A DNA stretch of 64,000 nucleotides, from contig CBDFIN010000007.1 in NCBI GenBank assembly GCA_965248135.1, positions 1 to 64,000 of the forward strand. Direction: 5' to 3'. Source of the stretch: SZUA-100 sp965248135 (GTDB lineage: Bacteria > Pseudomonadota > Alphaproteobacteria > Rhizobiales > Rhizobiaceae). The notes beneath the pieces were generated by a model, which was given only the letters and a program-made list of their open reading frames with translations, was not told where the DNA came from and did no database searches. This document shows, one piece after another, positions 35,603 through 44,444 of the stretch. How positions within the stretch are numbered: the stretch's first letter is position 1; each line of letters opens with the position of its first letter. Both the position numbers and the translations under genes were made by a program.

Positions 35603-36394
35603 ATGGGCGTACACGCAAGCAGCGTTGTTGATGACAGTGCTGTCCTTGGAAAGGACGTGACCATCGGCCCGTTCTGTCAAATTGGGCCTGGGGTTAAACT
35701 GGGCAACGGGGTAAATATAGTCAGCCATGCTGTTGTTGTGGGTGATACGGATATCGGTACCAACACCAGAATATTTCCGTTTGCTTCAATTGGCCACGAA
35801 CCGCAGGACCTTAAGTTCAAAGGTGAGAAATCGAGCCTCATCATTGGATCTGATTGCACCATACGCGAAGGTGTCACCATGAATCCTGGCACCGAAGGCG
35901 GCGGCTCCAAAACCGTAGTCGGAGACCGTGGAACATTTCTTGCCAACGCCCATGTCGCCCATGACTGTATTTTGGGCGACAATATAATCCTTTCGAATAA
36001 TGTGATGCTTGCCGGTCACTGCCAGATCGCTGACAATGTCATTTGTGGTGGTGGCTCAGCGGTCCATCAGTTTTCCCGAATTGGCCGCAATGCTTTCATT
36101 GGCGGCATGACAGGTATTGAAGGCGATGTAATTCCGTTTGGCATGATGCGTGGTGCCCATGGTCGCCTCGTGGGGCTCAATATTATTGGCATGAAGAGAA
36201 ACGGATTTGATCGGACGAGCATTCGCGCAGCAAGCCAGGCCTTCAAGCAACTTTTTGCTGGAGATTTGCCTATTCGGGACATTGCCGCAGGCTTGCGTCA
36301 GGGCAATCCCGATAAGCTTGTCAGCGAAATACTCGATTTCATAGAGGCTGCAAAGGATCGCCAGCTTTGCAAACCCAGTCCTCAGCAATCCTGA
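35603..36394 (+). CDS. lpxA: UDP-N-acetylglucosamine acyltransferase
   Basis: This is the first step of lipid A synthesis. It is a 263-residue beta-helix enzyme with hexapeptide repeats; LANAHVAHDCILGDNIILSN holds the catalytic His. GGGSAVHQFSRIGRNAFIGG and HGRLVGLNIIGMKRNGFDR are LpxA-typical. It starts 11 nt after fabZ. Confidence 0.96.
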   Translation: MGVHASSVVDDSAVLGKDVTIGPFCQIGPGVKLGNGVNIVSHAVVVGDTDIGTNTRIFPFASIGHEPQDLKFKGEKSSLIIGSDCTIREGVTMNPGTEGGGSKTVVGDRGTFLANAHVAHDCILGDNIILSNNVMLAGHCQIADNVICGGGSAVHQFSRIGRNAFIGGMTGIEGDVIPFGMMRGAHGRLVGLNIIGMKRNGFDRTSIRAASQAFKQLFAGDLPIRDIAAGLRQGNPDKLVSEILDFIEAAKDRQLCKPSPQQS

Positions 36395-36396
36395 AT

Positions 36397-37254
36397 ATGC
36401 CAGCACGAAAAGATATTGCGGGGCAGGGTACCATAGCGATATTTGCCGGCTATGGCTCCTTGCCAGTTGAGATTGCCACCGAGCTGCAGCGAAGTGGAAG
36501 AAGGGTATATGTCCTTGGCATTGAGGGCGAGGCGGAACCGATAATCGAACAATTCGATCACGACTATATCGGCATGGGTCAGGTGTCTCGTCTGTTTAAA
36601 TTGCTGCGCGAAAAACAGGTGAGTGAAGTAACGCTGGTTGGTGGCATCGCCAAAAGACCGGCGCTGCGCGAATTGAAGCTGGATATTGGCGCCTACCTTA
36701 CCTTACCACGGGTTTTGACGTGGATGTTGGGCGGCGATAATGCGGTGCTTGTCGGCATTATTGATGAGTTTAACGACAAGGGCTTCATTGTTCGTGGTGC
36801 CCACGAGCTTGTGCCATCGCTGCTGGTGCAGCCGGGCGCCAACACCAGAAAGCGACCCTCCGGTGCTGATTTGGAGCGCATTCAGCTCGGCTTGAAAGTT
36901 GCCCGCTCGCTCGGACAATATGATGTCGGACAGGCTGTGGTGGTTGTTGAAAAGCGGGTTGTCGCACTTGAGGGGGTCGAGGGAACCGACGCTATGCTGG
37001 AGAGAGTTCGCGATTTGCGCGGTATTCGCAGGCTGCCACGCAAACAGGGCGGTGTGCTGATCAAATGCCTTAAACCAGGTCAGGATTTACGCGCTGATTT
37101 GCCCAGTATCGGCCCGAACACGATTGGCAAGATCGTCGAAGCCGGGCTTTCCGGCATAGGTGTTGAGGCAAACTCGACGCTGATAATCTCGCGTGAAGAG
37201 ACGCTGAAGCGGGCAAATGGCGCTGGTGTCTTTATTCATGGTACCGCTGGCTAA
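36397..37254 (+). CDS. lpxI: UDP-2,3-diacylglucosamine diphosphatase LpxI
   Basis: This hydrolyses UDP-2,3-diacylglucosamine to lipid X; alphaproteobacteria use LpxI instead of LpxH. It has 285 residues. TIAIFAGYGSLPVEIATEL is the N-terminal motif; the C-terminal catalytic domain has VLIKCLKPGQDLRADLPSIG followed by GPNTI. ATG 36397, 2 nt after the lpxA stop, is preferred to the in-frame TTG 36367 inside lpxA. Confidence 0.94.
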   Translation: MPARKDIAGQGTIAIFAGYGSLPVEIATELQRSGRRVYVLGIEGEAEPIIEQFDHDYIGMGQVSRLFKLLREKQVSEVTLVGGIAKRPALRELKLDIGAYLTLPRVLTWMLGGDNAVLVGIIDEFNDKGFIVRGAHELVPSLLVQPGANTRKRPSGADLERIQLGLKVARSLGQYDVGQAVVVVEKRVVALEGVEGTDAMLERVRDLRGIRRLPRKQGGVLIKCLKPGQDLRADLPSIGPNTIGKIVEAGLSGIGVEANSTLIISREETLKRANGAGVFIHGTAG

Positions 37255-37265
37255 AGAGGTAGAGT

Positions 37266-38444
37266 TTGAGCGCTGTAGAGGAAAAGCGGATATTTTTTGT
37301 CATCGGCGAGGAGTCGGGCGATGTATTGGGCGCCGACCTGATTGATGCGCTTGAAAAAAAAGCGGCAGAAGCAGGAATTAGCATAAAACCGATCGGGCTT
37401 GCCGGCGAGCACATGCGTGCAAGGGGTATGAATTCGCTCTTTGATATTTCTGATATTGCTGTAATGGGCATCACCGCGGTGCTCGGCCGCCTGCCAACTC
37501 TTATCAAGCGTGTTCTGGCCACGGTTTCAGCGATTGTCGAACAAAAACCCGACATTGTCGTGCTGATCGATAGTCCGGATTTCACCCATGCGGTGGCAAA
37601 ACGGGTGCGGAAAAAGTGCCCGCATATGCCGATCATCAATTATGTTTGCCCCAGTGTGTGGGCGTGGCGGCAGGGCCGGGCGCGAAGGATGGCTGCATAT
37701 GTGGATCATGTGTTGGCGCTCTTGCCGTTTGAACCTGCGGTACTGGCCGAACTGAAGGGGCCGCCGGCCACCTATGTGGGGCATCAACTGGTCAACGAGA
37801 TGGCCGATCTTATTCACCCGCCAAACCATCAACTGCCGGTGGAAGATCCGACATCAAAGCCGGTTTTGCTGGTGTTGCCCGGTTCGCGGCGCGGCGAAAT
37901 CAAGAGTCTTCTCAACACCTTCGGCGAAACGGTTGAGTTCCTTCATCAAAGGGGTATGCAGTTTACCTGCATCATCCCCGCGGTCAACGCACTGGCTGAT
38001 GAAATTAGTCAAAAGACCCGTCACTGGGCGGTCCGCCCTGAGGTTGTCATTGGCAGCGAGGCTAAATTTGCAGCATTTGGAAAAGCAACCGCAGCCTTGG
38101 CCGTATCGGGGACGATATCGCTGGAATTGGCTTTAGCCGGAGTGCCGATGGTGCTGGCCTATAAGCTAGATCTGATCGCGCGGCCGCTAATGTTCGTGGT
38201 CAAGGCCTGGTCTCCAGCGCTACCCAATCTGGTCGCCGACTACATAATTGTGCCTGAAGAGCTCAATGAAGCTGCGGTCAAGGAGAGGCTCGCTCGACGC
38301 TTGGAACGACTGCTTGTTGACACGCCAGAACGTCGGGCGCAAATCGAGGGTCTGGCGCTTGTGGCACAAAAAATGCAAGTTGATCAGCCACCTGGAGAAA
38401 AAGCGGCGTTGATTGTTCTTTCCCATTTACCGGGTGTTCGCTAA
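37266..38444 (+). CDS. lpxB: Lipid-A-disaccharide synthase
   Basis: This is a GT19 glycosyltransferase joining lipid X and UDP-diacylglucosamine. It has 392 residues. FFVIGEESGDVLGADLI, PSVWAWRQGRARRM and LLVLPGSRRGEIKSLL are standard LpxB blocks, and AVSGTISLELALAGVPMV binds the nucleotide sugar. The start is TTG 37266, 11 nt after lpxI, with GGTAGAG upstream. It closes the lpx segment. Confidence 0.95.
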   Translation: MSAVEEKRIFFVIGEESGDVLGADLIDALEKKAAEAGISIKPIGLAGEHMRARGMNSLFDISDIAVMGITAVLGRLPTLIKRVLATVSAIVEQKPDIVVLIDSPDFTHAVAKRVRKKCPHMPIINYVCPSVWAWRQGRARRMAAYVDHVLALLPFEPAVLAELKGPPATYVGHQLVNEMADLIHPPNHQLPVEDPTSKPVLLVLPGSRRGEIKSLLNTFGETVEFLHQRGMQFTCIIPAVNALADEISQKTRHWAVRPEVVIGSEAKFAAFGKATAALAVSGTISLELALAGVPMVLAYKLDLIARPLMFVVKAWSPALPNLVADYIIVPEELNEAAVKERLARRLERLLVDTPERRAQIEGLALVAQKMQVDQPPGEKAALIVLSHLPGVR

Positions 38445-38511
38445 GACCAAGCGCCGCACGCTGCATGGTGTTCGCACCATTGTTTGATATCTATCCTGTG
38501 TTATACAAATA

Positions 38512-39966
38512 GTGGTATTGAAACGCAGCGCCGGCAATCGATCCGGCCGGCCATGGCGGGACAACATCTTGAATCAATCCTCCGAAAAATTCGCGGCCGC
38601 CGAAGCGCCCGAGATTTATCAGCGCGACGGTGCGCTAAAAGCCTCTTTTCTAGAACAGATTATCACCGCGATAGATGCCGGCAATGCACAGCTTTTGAGC
38701 GATGAAATTGCCGATTTGCATGAATCGGAACTGGGCGATCTTCTGGAGGCGCTCGATCCCGGGCGGCGCAAAGAACTGGTTGTTTTGTCCGGCGATGCAT
38801 TCGACTTTGCCTCGTTGACCGAGGTTGACGAGGCTATTCGCCTCGAAATTGTCGATGCGGTTCCCAATATTCAGATTGCGGAAGCTTTTCGCGATCTCGA
38901 TTCCGACGATGCGGTCTTCATTCTGGAAGACATGGAGGAGGCGGATCAAAGGGAAATTCTTGACCGGATTCCGGTGCAGGAGCGAATGGGCCTGCGGCGC
39001 GCGCTCGACTATCCCGAGGATTCTGCCGGTCGACGCATGCAGACCGAATTTATCGCGGTTCCGCCATTTTGGTCGGTAGGCCAGACAATCGATTATTTGC
39101 GCGAGACCGACGATCTTCCGGACCGGTTTTCAGAGATTTTTGCCATTGAACCGACTTTCAAACTTGCCGGGACGGTTGAACTCGACCGGTTGTTGCGTAC
39201 CGGAAGAGATGCTAGAATCGAGGATATTCTCAATGAAACACTGCATTCCATCAAGGCTACGGTCGATCAGGAAGAAGCGGCGTTGGTGTTTGAGCAATAT
39301 GATCTGCTTTCCGCTGCCGTCGTTGATGAAAATGAACGTCTGGTGGGTGTGCTGACCATTGATGATGTGGTCGATGTTATCCACGAGGAGGCGGAAGAAG
39401 ATATCAAGTTTTTGGCTGGCGTGGGCGATGAAGAGCTTTCCGACAAGGTCATGGAAACCGCTCGTTCCCGTTTCATCTGGCTATTTGCCAATCTGGTGAC
39501 TGCGATAGCTGCTTCGTTGGTCATCGGGCTGTTTGATGCGACGATTGAACAGATGGTGGCGCTGGCCATTTTGATGCCGATTGTTGCGTCGATGGGCGGT
39601 AATGCCGGCACCCAGACAATGACCGTGGCGGTGAGGGCGCTCGCCACCCGTGATATCGACAGTTACAACGCCAAGCGCATCATAAGACGAGAAACTATGG
39701 TCGGGCTGGTCAACGGCGTGGTGTTCGCCGCTTTGGTTGGCGGCGTTACTGTGGTGTGGTTTTCGCAACCCTTGCTTGGTCTGGTGATAGCCGCAGCAAT
39801 GATCGTAAACATGGTAAGTGCTGCAGTCGCGGGCATCTTGATCCCGCTTGGCCTGCAGAAGCTGAAAATAGATCCGGCTATCGCCTCAAGCGTCTTCCTT
39901 ACGACAGTCACCGATGTGATCGGGTTCTTTGCTTTTCTCGGACTTGCGGCAATTTGGCTGGTTTGA
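38512..39966 (+). CDS. mgtE: Magnesium transporter MgtE
   Basis: This is a Mg2+-gated channel. It has 484 residues: an MgtE N domain with helical repeats (about 60-170), two CBS domains (about 180-300; LLSAAVVDENERLVGVLTID) and five membrane helices (about 320-484). VASMGGNAGTQTMTVAVRAL is the conserved pore motif. GTG 38512 is the earliest start; a shorter protein from a later codon is possible. Confidence 0.92.
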   Translation: MVLKRSAGNRSGRPWRDNILNQSSEKFAAAEAPEIYQRDGALKASFLEQIITAIDAGNAQLLSDEIADLHESELGDLLEALDPGRRKELVVLSGDAFDFASLTEVDEAIRLEIVDAVPNIQIAEAFRDLDSDDAVFILEDMEEADQREILDRIPVQERMGLRRALDYPEDSAGRRMQTEFIAVPPFWSVGQTIDYLRETDDLPDRFSEIFAIEPTFKLAGTVELDRLLRTGRDARIEDILNETLHSIKATVDQEEAALVFEQYDLLSAAVVDENERLVGVLTIDDVVDVIHEEAEEDIKFLAGVGDEELSDKVMETARSRFIWLFANLVTAIAASLVIGLFDATIEQMVALAILMPIVASMGGNAGTQTMTVAVRALATRDIDSYNAKRIIRRETMVGLVNGVVFAALVGGVTVVWFSQPLLGLVIAAAMIVNMVSAAVAGILIPLGLQKLKIDPAIASSVFLTTVTDVIGFFAFLGLAAIWLV

Positions 39967-40077
39967 TAATCGCGGACAGTAATTGACTTTTACGTAAATT
40001 GTATTCATGACAACTTGTTGGGGAACAGGCGAGCAAGTCGGTTGGTCTGCCGCTGCCGAACAGGCCGGAATTCAACA

Positions 40078-40464
40078 ATGCAAGAATATTATTCGATCAC
40101 TGAATTGACCAGGGAATTTGGTATTTCGACCCGCACCGTGCGGTTTTACGAGGACGAAGGTCTGATAAAACCGGTGCGCCGTGGTCGCACACGTTTGTTT
40201 CGTCCCTCTGACCGCCGTTTGCTGCAATTGATATTGCGCGGTAAGCGGCTTGGCTTTTCTATCGCCGAAATTCGCGAAATCATTGAAATGTACAAAACGC
40301 CCACCGGAGAAACCGGGCAAATGCGGCTGTTAATAGAAAAGGTCAACAATCGCCGGCAAGAGCTTGATCAGAAGAAACGCGATATCGAGGAAACCCTGAG
40401 CGAGCTGGAACTGGTGGAACAGGCATGCCTTGAACGGATAGCGGAACTTGGTTCCGATCAGTGA
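40078..40464 (+). CDS. MerR-family regulator, LiuR-like
   Basis: This is a 128-residue MerR regulator: a winged helix (YSITELTREFGISTRTVRFY, EDEGLIKPVRRGRTRLFRPS), then a long coiled-coil. It closely resembles LiuR-type regulators that control branched-chain acyl-CoA catabolism in alphaproteobacteria. There is no Cys pair of the metal-sensing type. It is followed, on the opposite strand, by two acyl-CoA thioesterases, so an acyl-CoA-related role fits, but the targets are unknown. ATG 40078 begins the conserved part; the frame is open from 40015. Confidence 0.82.
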   Translation: MQEYYSITELTREFGISTRTVRFYEDEGLIKPVRRGRTRLFRPSDRRLLQLILRGKRLGFSIAEIREIIEMYKTPTGETGQMRLLIEKVNNRRQELDQKKRDIEETLSELELVEQACLERIAELGSDQ

Positions 40465-40512
40465 TCGATGTTATTATTATTCAGGAATTGTCATTCGCGC
40501 AAGCCGGTTGGC

Positions 40513-40947
40513 TCAACTGGATTCAGCAGCAGATGTCAGCAATGTCTCCAGTTTCGTTCTCACTTCGTTTGGCAGGGGCACGCCCTCGCGCGCTGCAACA
40601 TCAAGGTGAATGGCAACGAGTTCACTGGTGGCGATTAACTCGCCGGTGGCACTGTCCCGCATCTCATGCGCAAACCTGATGGTTTTATCCCGCACCTCCA
40701 CCGGTCGTGTATAGATTTCCAACACATCACCCGGCAAGGCTTCGCGTTGATAAGTTAGATGCTGCTCCAGCGCTGCCATGCCGCGTTGCTCGTCGCGAAG
40801 CATTTTGGGAGACAGGCCGTTTTCGGTAAAAAACTGCCATGTGGCCTCATCAAATTTCCCGACATACCACATGACATTCATGTGGCCCATGTGATCGCAG
40901 TGCCAGGGATAGACCGCACCCTTGTAGGTTAATCGACCATTTGGCAA
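40513..40947 (-). CDS. Acyl-CoA thioesterase, 4-hydroxybenzoyl-CoA type
   Basis: This is a 144-residue hot-dog thioesterase. The block HCDHMGHMNVMWYVGKFDEA carries the catalytic Asp of the YbgC/4HBT family (D-x-M-G-H-x-N). Such enzymes free CoA from aromatic or short acyl thioesters. It lies at the edge of the aromatic degradation cluster and may relieve CoA trapping; its substrate is not determined by sequence. It is probably cotranscribed with the next thioesterase upstream on the same strand (18 nt apart). Confidence 0.8.
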   Translation of the reverse strand: MPNGRLTYKGAVYPWHCDHMGHMNVMWYVGKFDEATWQFFTENGLSPKMLRDEQRGMAALEQHLTYQREALPGDVLEIYTRPVEVRDKTIRFAHEMRDSATGELIATSELVAIHLDVAAREGVPLPNEVRTKLETLLTSAAESS

Positions 40948-40965
40948 ATCGTATTCTCCTGTTCA

Positions 40966-41454
40966 TCAATCGGTTTTGGTCGGTTCGTCCGCCGTGTTTT
41001 CAAGCGCCATAAAGGTTCCAAGCATCGTTGCGCACAAAACCTCGTTTTTACCCTGGAGCACGAAAATATCCGCTTTTGCGACCGTCAATGTGCGGCCGGG
41101 TCGAACAACCTTGCCCCGCGCAATCAGCAACTCGCCACGGGCAGGGGCCATTAGGTTCACTTTATATTCAACGGTCAAAATCGAGGCTGTGTCTGCCAAT
41201 AACGAAAAAGAAGCGTATCCGCCGGCATTGTCTGCAATAGCACCGACAACCCCGCCATGGAAAAATCCGTGTTGCTGGGTCAAGGCTGCATCATGCGCGA
41301 TGGTTATTTCGACCTGACCCGGCGCAACCTTGGTCAAATTGGCACCGAGCATGGCCATGAAACCCTGTCGGGCAAAGCTTCGCCGTACCCGTTCAGCAAA
41401 ATCCTCATTTCTAACAGTAAACTTGGTCAAGGCCCCGGCCATCTGAAACATCAC
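40966..41454 (-). CDS. PaaI-family thioesterase
   Basis: This is a 162-residue hot-dog thioesterase. QQHGFFHGGVVGAIADNAGG is the PaaI signature with the HGG-x(3)-D catalytic layout. PaaI-like enzymes hydrolyse hydroxylated or dead-end aryl-CoA esters. The native start may be the second Met or slightly later. It pairs with the thioesterase at 40513. Confidence 0.82.
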   Translation of the reverse strand: MMFQMAGALTKFTVRNEDFAERVRRSFARQGFMAMLGANLTKVAPGQVEITIAHDAALTQQHGFFHGGVVGAIADNAGGYASFSLLADTASILTVEYKVNLMAPARGELLIARGKVVRPGRTLTVAKADIFVLQGKNEVLCATMLGTFMALENTADEPTKTD

Positions 41455-41535
41455 TACTGATGCATTTCATCGATATTAAAACACGCTACGCTTCAACCCA
41501 AAAGGCTTTTTCATGATTTCTGCGCACCGCGGACG

Positions 41536-41703
41536 CCAGTGGAATGAATTTGACATTTGGTACCCACTTGCAGCTTCGTTCATTTTCAAATGTCAAATTC
41601 AAAAATTCCACTAGATTCAACAACTTGCTAGTGGTTCTTTTGATTCCACCATTTACAAATATGGGTGCTGCAACGGGATGCAAATGTTGGTGCAGAACCA
41701 CTA
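41536..41703. repeat. Third copy of the CTAGTGGT palindromic repeat family
   Basis: This begins CCAGTGGAATGAATTTGACA and ends GCAGAACCACTAG. The right half (from about 41627) matches module A of the copy at 20510 (GTGGTTCTTTTGATTCCAC, GGGTGCTGCAACGGGATGCA). The left half is an independent hairpin module (CAAATGTCAAATTC pairs with GAATTTGACATTTG). It directly adjoins the korB stop at 41701-41703. Confidence 0.8.
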
Positions 41704-42534
41704 GATACAGAATTCCGCTTCCAGCACCGAAGGGTCGGCCACCGTGCCGCGCACATGGGTTGCGTAAGGCTTGCGGTTGCCGCGATATAGGATGCCGACA
41801 TTGAACCCGTCATCGGTCATGATGCGTCTTGCGGCACGGGCCGGGTCGTCTGTTGCTTCCACCGGAGCCGCGTGGGTTTGATTTTTCCACTCTTTTTCAT
41901 CGGGTCGAAAGGTGACACAGGGCGAAAGGATTTCTACGAATGAAAAACCGGGATGTCTGATCGCCTCCAAAATGGTGTTGGTGGTGCCTTTGATATCGCC
42001 GGAAAAAGTGCGGGCAACGAAGTTTGCACCAGATGCAAGCGCTATCACCAGGGGGTGAAACGGGTTGAGCCCGGTGCCACCGGGAGAGAGCGCGCTATCC
42101 CAGTCCGGCTCGGTTGTGGGTGAGGGCTGACCCTTGGTCATGCCATAAACGCGATTGTCCATCACCACATAGGTCATGTCGATATTGCGCCGGCAGGCGT
42201 GCAAAAAATGATTGCCACCGATGGAAAACCCGTCACCATCGCCGCTCATGACCATCACGGTGAGTTCGGGCCGCGCCACTTTCAGGCCCGATGCCAACGC
42301 CAAAGAGCGGCCATGGACACCATGAAAACCATAACAATTGGTGTAGGCGGGTATGCGTGATGAACAGCCGATGCCGGAAACAACGGCAATATCTTCCGGT
42401 GCGCGGCCAAGTGCTGCAAGGGCTTTGGTAATCGACAACAACACGTGAAAATCACCACAGCCCGGGCACCAGACCGGGGTGATATCAGATCTGAAATCGG
42501 CCGCCTTGTGCGGCATGGCTTGAGGGGCGTTCAT
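41701..42534 (-). CDS. korB: 2-oxoacid:ferredoxin oxidoreductase, beta subunit
   Basis: This is the TPP-binding subunit of a 2-oxoglutarate:ferredoxin oxidoreductase. It has 277 residues. WCPGCGDFHVLLSITKALA has the Fe-S cysteines, and VMSGDGDGFSIGGNHFLHAC the GDG...N TPP/Mg motif. With korA it oxidises 2-oxoglutarate to succinyl-CoA and charges the ferredoxin that feeds benzoyl-CoA reductase, as shown in Thauera. ATG 42534 overlaps the korA stop (ATGA). The stop lies in the palindromic repeat. Confidence 0.92.
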   Translation of the reverse strand: MNAPQAMPHKAADFRSDITPVWCPGCGDFHVLLSITKALAALGRAPEDIAVVSGIGCSSRIPAYTNCYGFHGVHGRSLALASGLKVARPELTVMVMSGDGDGFSIGGNHFLHACRRNIDMTYVVMDNRVYGMTKGQPSPTTEPDWDSALSPGGTGLNPFHPLVIALASGANFVARTFSGDIKGTTNTILEAIRHPGFSFVEILSPCVTFRPDEKEWKNQTHAAPVEATDDPARAARRIMTDDGFNVGILYRGNRKPYATHVRGTVADPSVLEAEFCI

Positions 42535-44270
42535 TTGGTTGTCCAATCGCGAATTTGGCTGCAAATTTCACTGGAGTTGATATTTTTTGGCCCTGGCCGG
42601 TGGAAATGGCGTAGTTCTGCGGGAAGATCACACTGGGCTCTTAGATACCTAAAAAACTGGCCGGAATGGGTTTGTTCCAGCACCAGAATACGGCTCGAGC
42701 CTTCAAGGGCTGAAAGAAATTTCTGTTTGAGAAATGGTGAAATCAGCCGCATGGCGATCAGCTTCACCTTAATGCCTTCGCCCTTAAGAATGTGCACCGC
42801 CTCACGCGCCGGTCCGGTCATCGAACCCCAGGTAAGAATGGCGATATCGGCATCGCCCTCAACCTCGGCCCAATGATCACCATAGTCGAATTCAGTGATT
42901 TTGCGTTCTCTCTTATCGTGCTGGTCGAGATGGTCTGCGGCTTTGGTAGATGGTGTTCCCCGCGGCGAGTGGGTCAACCCGTCAGCGGTATATTGCCCGC
43001 CAGCGGTTCCAGGGATGGCCATCGGCGATATGCCATCTGCGGTTAGCGCATAGCGGTTATAGGTGTCTGACTGCTGCGCGTCGTGCAATTTACGTTTGGC
43101 GAGAAAGGTGACATTTGCCGGGCGGTCGGTCAGCACCTGCGCCTGGCCCAAAGACTGATCCGACAAAATGATGGCGGGGGTTTGCATGGCTTCGGCGAGA
43201 TAGACCGTCCACTGACCGGTAAACACGCAATCAGCAACACTCAGCGGCGCGGTGACCAGATGAGGCGCATCACCATGACAGCCATAGACCGCGATATTGA
43301 GGTCCGATTGCTCCGATTTGGTCGGAATGCCGGTCGAAGGACCACCGCGCATCACATTGACCACCACAACCGGCACTTCGGAAGCGGCCGCAAGACCAAT
43401 CGCCTCGCTCATCAGCGACAGGCCCGGCCCGGATGTGGCCGTTATCGAGGCCCGCCCGCCATAGGAGGCGCCGATAATCATGTTGATTGACGAAAGCTCG
43501 TCTTCCGCCTGCACCAGCGCACCACCGACCTTTGGCAGGGCCGGAGAAAGCCATTCCAGCACTTCGGTAGCAGGCGTAATAGGGTAGGCGGCGGCAAAGC
43601 GCACGCCGCCGCGAACCGCGCCGAGGCCGACCGCTTCATTGCCGGTTATCATCCAGCGATCATTTGGATTGGTTGCACCTTGCTCCAGTTTCAGTTTTCC
43701 GGCCAGACCGGCGGCAGCCAAGATGCCGGCCTCAACACATTTTCTGCTTGCCTCTACAGCCGCTTCACCCTTGCCCGAAATCTTGGTCTCGACAACTTTC
43801 ATGATATGTGCTTGCGAAAGGCCGGTAATCGCCGCCGCCAGTCCGACGGCAATCATGTTTTCCCTGCCGCCGGGAATTTCGTCCGCCAGCGCCTTGAGCG
43901 CAACATCATGGACAATCATGTCGGCCCTGGCGACTGCTGCCGGTACTTCACCTTTGGCCGGGTCGGCTATTACCAGTGCGCCGGCTGCCAGCGGCATTTC
44001 GGCGGCAAATCGCTCAGCGTTGTTCCAGTCGATAGCGATCAACAAATTGAAGGTCTCGCTCATACAGTCCACCGAACGTGGCGAAAGCCGTACGAGAGAG
44101 GCGGCCTCGCCACCGCGAATCTGCGGCCCGACCGAGCGATTCATCATGCCATAGAGGCCGGCCTTACCTGCTGCTTCAAGCAAAATTCCTCCGGCCGTAA
44201 GCGCCCCCGCGCCTCCACTGCCGACGATTGCCAGAGAGACCGACTCAAGGGCTGATTTCCTGGTGCTCAT
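42531..44270 (-). CDS. korA: 2-oxoacid:ferredoxin oxidoreductase, fused gamma-alpha subunit
   Basis: This is a 579-residue fusion of gamma (about 1-190; VGSGGAGALTAGGILLEAAG) and alpha (about 200-579; ITGNEAVGLGAVRGGVRFAA, AYPITPATEVLEWLSPAL, SGPGLSLMSEAIGLA) domains. The partner is korB. I start at MSTRKSALESVSLAIVG (44270), preceded by GAGAGGAG; the frame is open to 44303. It is divergent from had, so both are likely controlled from the 44271-44444 region. Confidence 0.92.
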   Translation of the reverse strand: MSTRKSALESVSLAIVGSGGAGALTAGGILLEAAGKAGLYGMMNRSVGPQIRGGEAASLVRLSPRSVDCMSETFNLLIAIDWNNAERFAAEMPLAAGALVIADPAKGEVPAAVARADMIVHDVALKALADEIPGGRENMIAVGLAAAITGLSQAHIMKVVETKISGKGEAAVEASRKCVEAGILAAAGLAGKLKLEQGATNPNDRWMITGNEAVGLGAVRGGVRFAAAYPITPATEVLEWLSPALPKVGGALVQAEDELSSINMIIGASYGGRASITATSGPGLSLMSEAIGLAAASEVPVVVVNVMRGGPSTGIPTKSEQSDLNIAVYGCHGDAPHLVTAPLSVADCVFTGQWTVYLAEAMQTPAIILSDQSLGQAQVLTDRPANVTFLAKRKLHDAQQSDTYNRYALTADGISPMAIPGTAGGQYTADGLTHSPRGTPSTKAADHLDQHDKRERKITEFDYGDHWAEVEGDADIAILTWGSMTGPAREAVHILKGEGIKVKLIAMRLISPFLKQKFLSALEGSSRILVLEQTHSGQFFRYLRAQCDLPAELRHFHRPGPKNINSSEICSQIRDWTTK

Positions 44271-44321
44271 GGCATTTTTGCTCCTCTCACCGGCTTCTTT
44301 CACATCGTTGGCGATTTGCCG

Positions 44322-44361
44322 TTGACGTTAAATAAGTATTGGAGTACCATTTTACGGTAAT
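44322..44361 (+). promoter_or_regulatory. Candidate had promoter with operator
   Basis: TTGACG (44322-44327), a 17-nt spacer and TACCAT (44345-44350) form a plausible -35/-10 pair pointing toward had. The -10 box lies inside GTACCAT (44344-44350), followed by the partial complement ACGGTAAT. GTACCAT recurs as a full inverted repeat upstream of hcrC (57179-57210), suggesting a shared regulator. Confidence 0.45.
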
Positions 44362-44444
44362 GAGGAATTGCGCTGCTGTCAACCACAGATGATGGCTTGA
44401 TAAAAAGCAGCAGGCAAAATCGCCGGTAATACCGGGTTGGAGGA

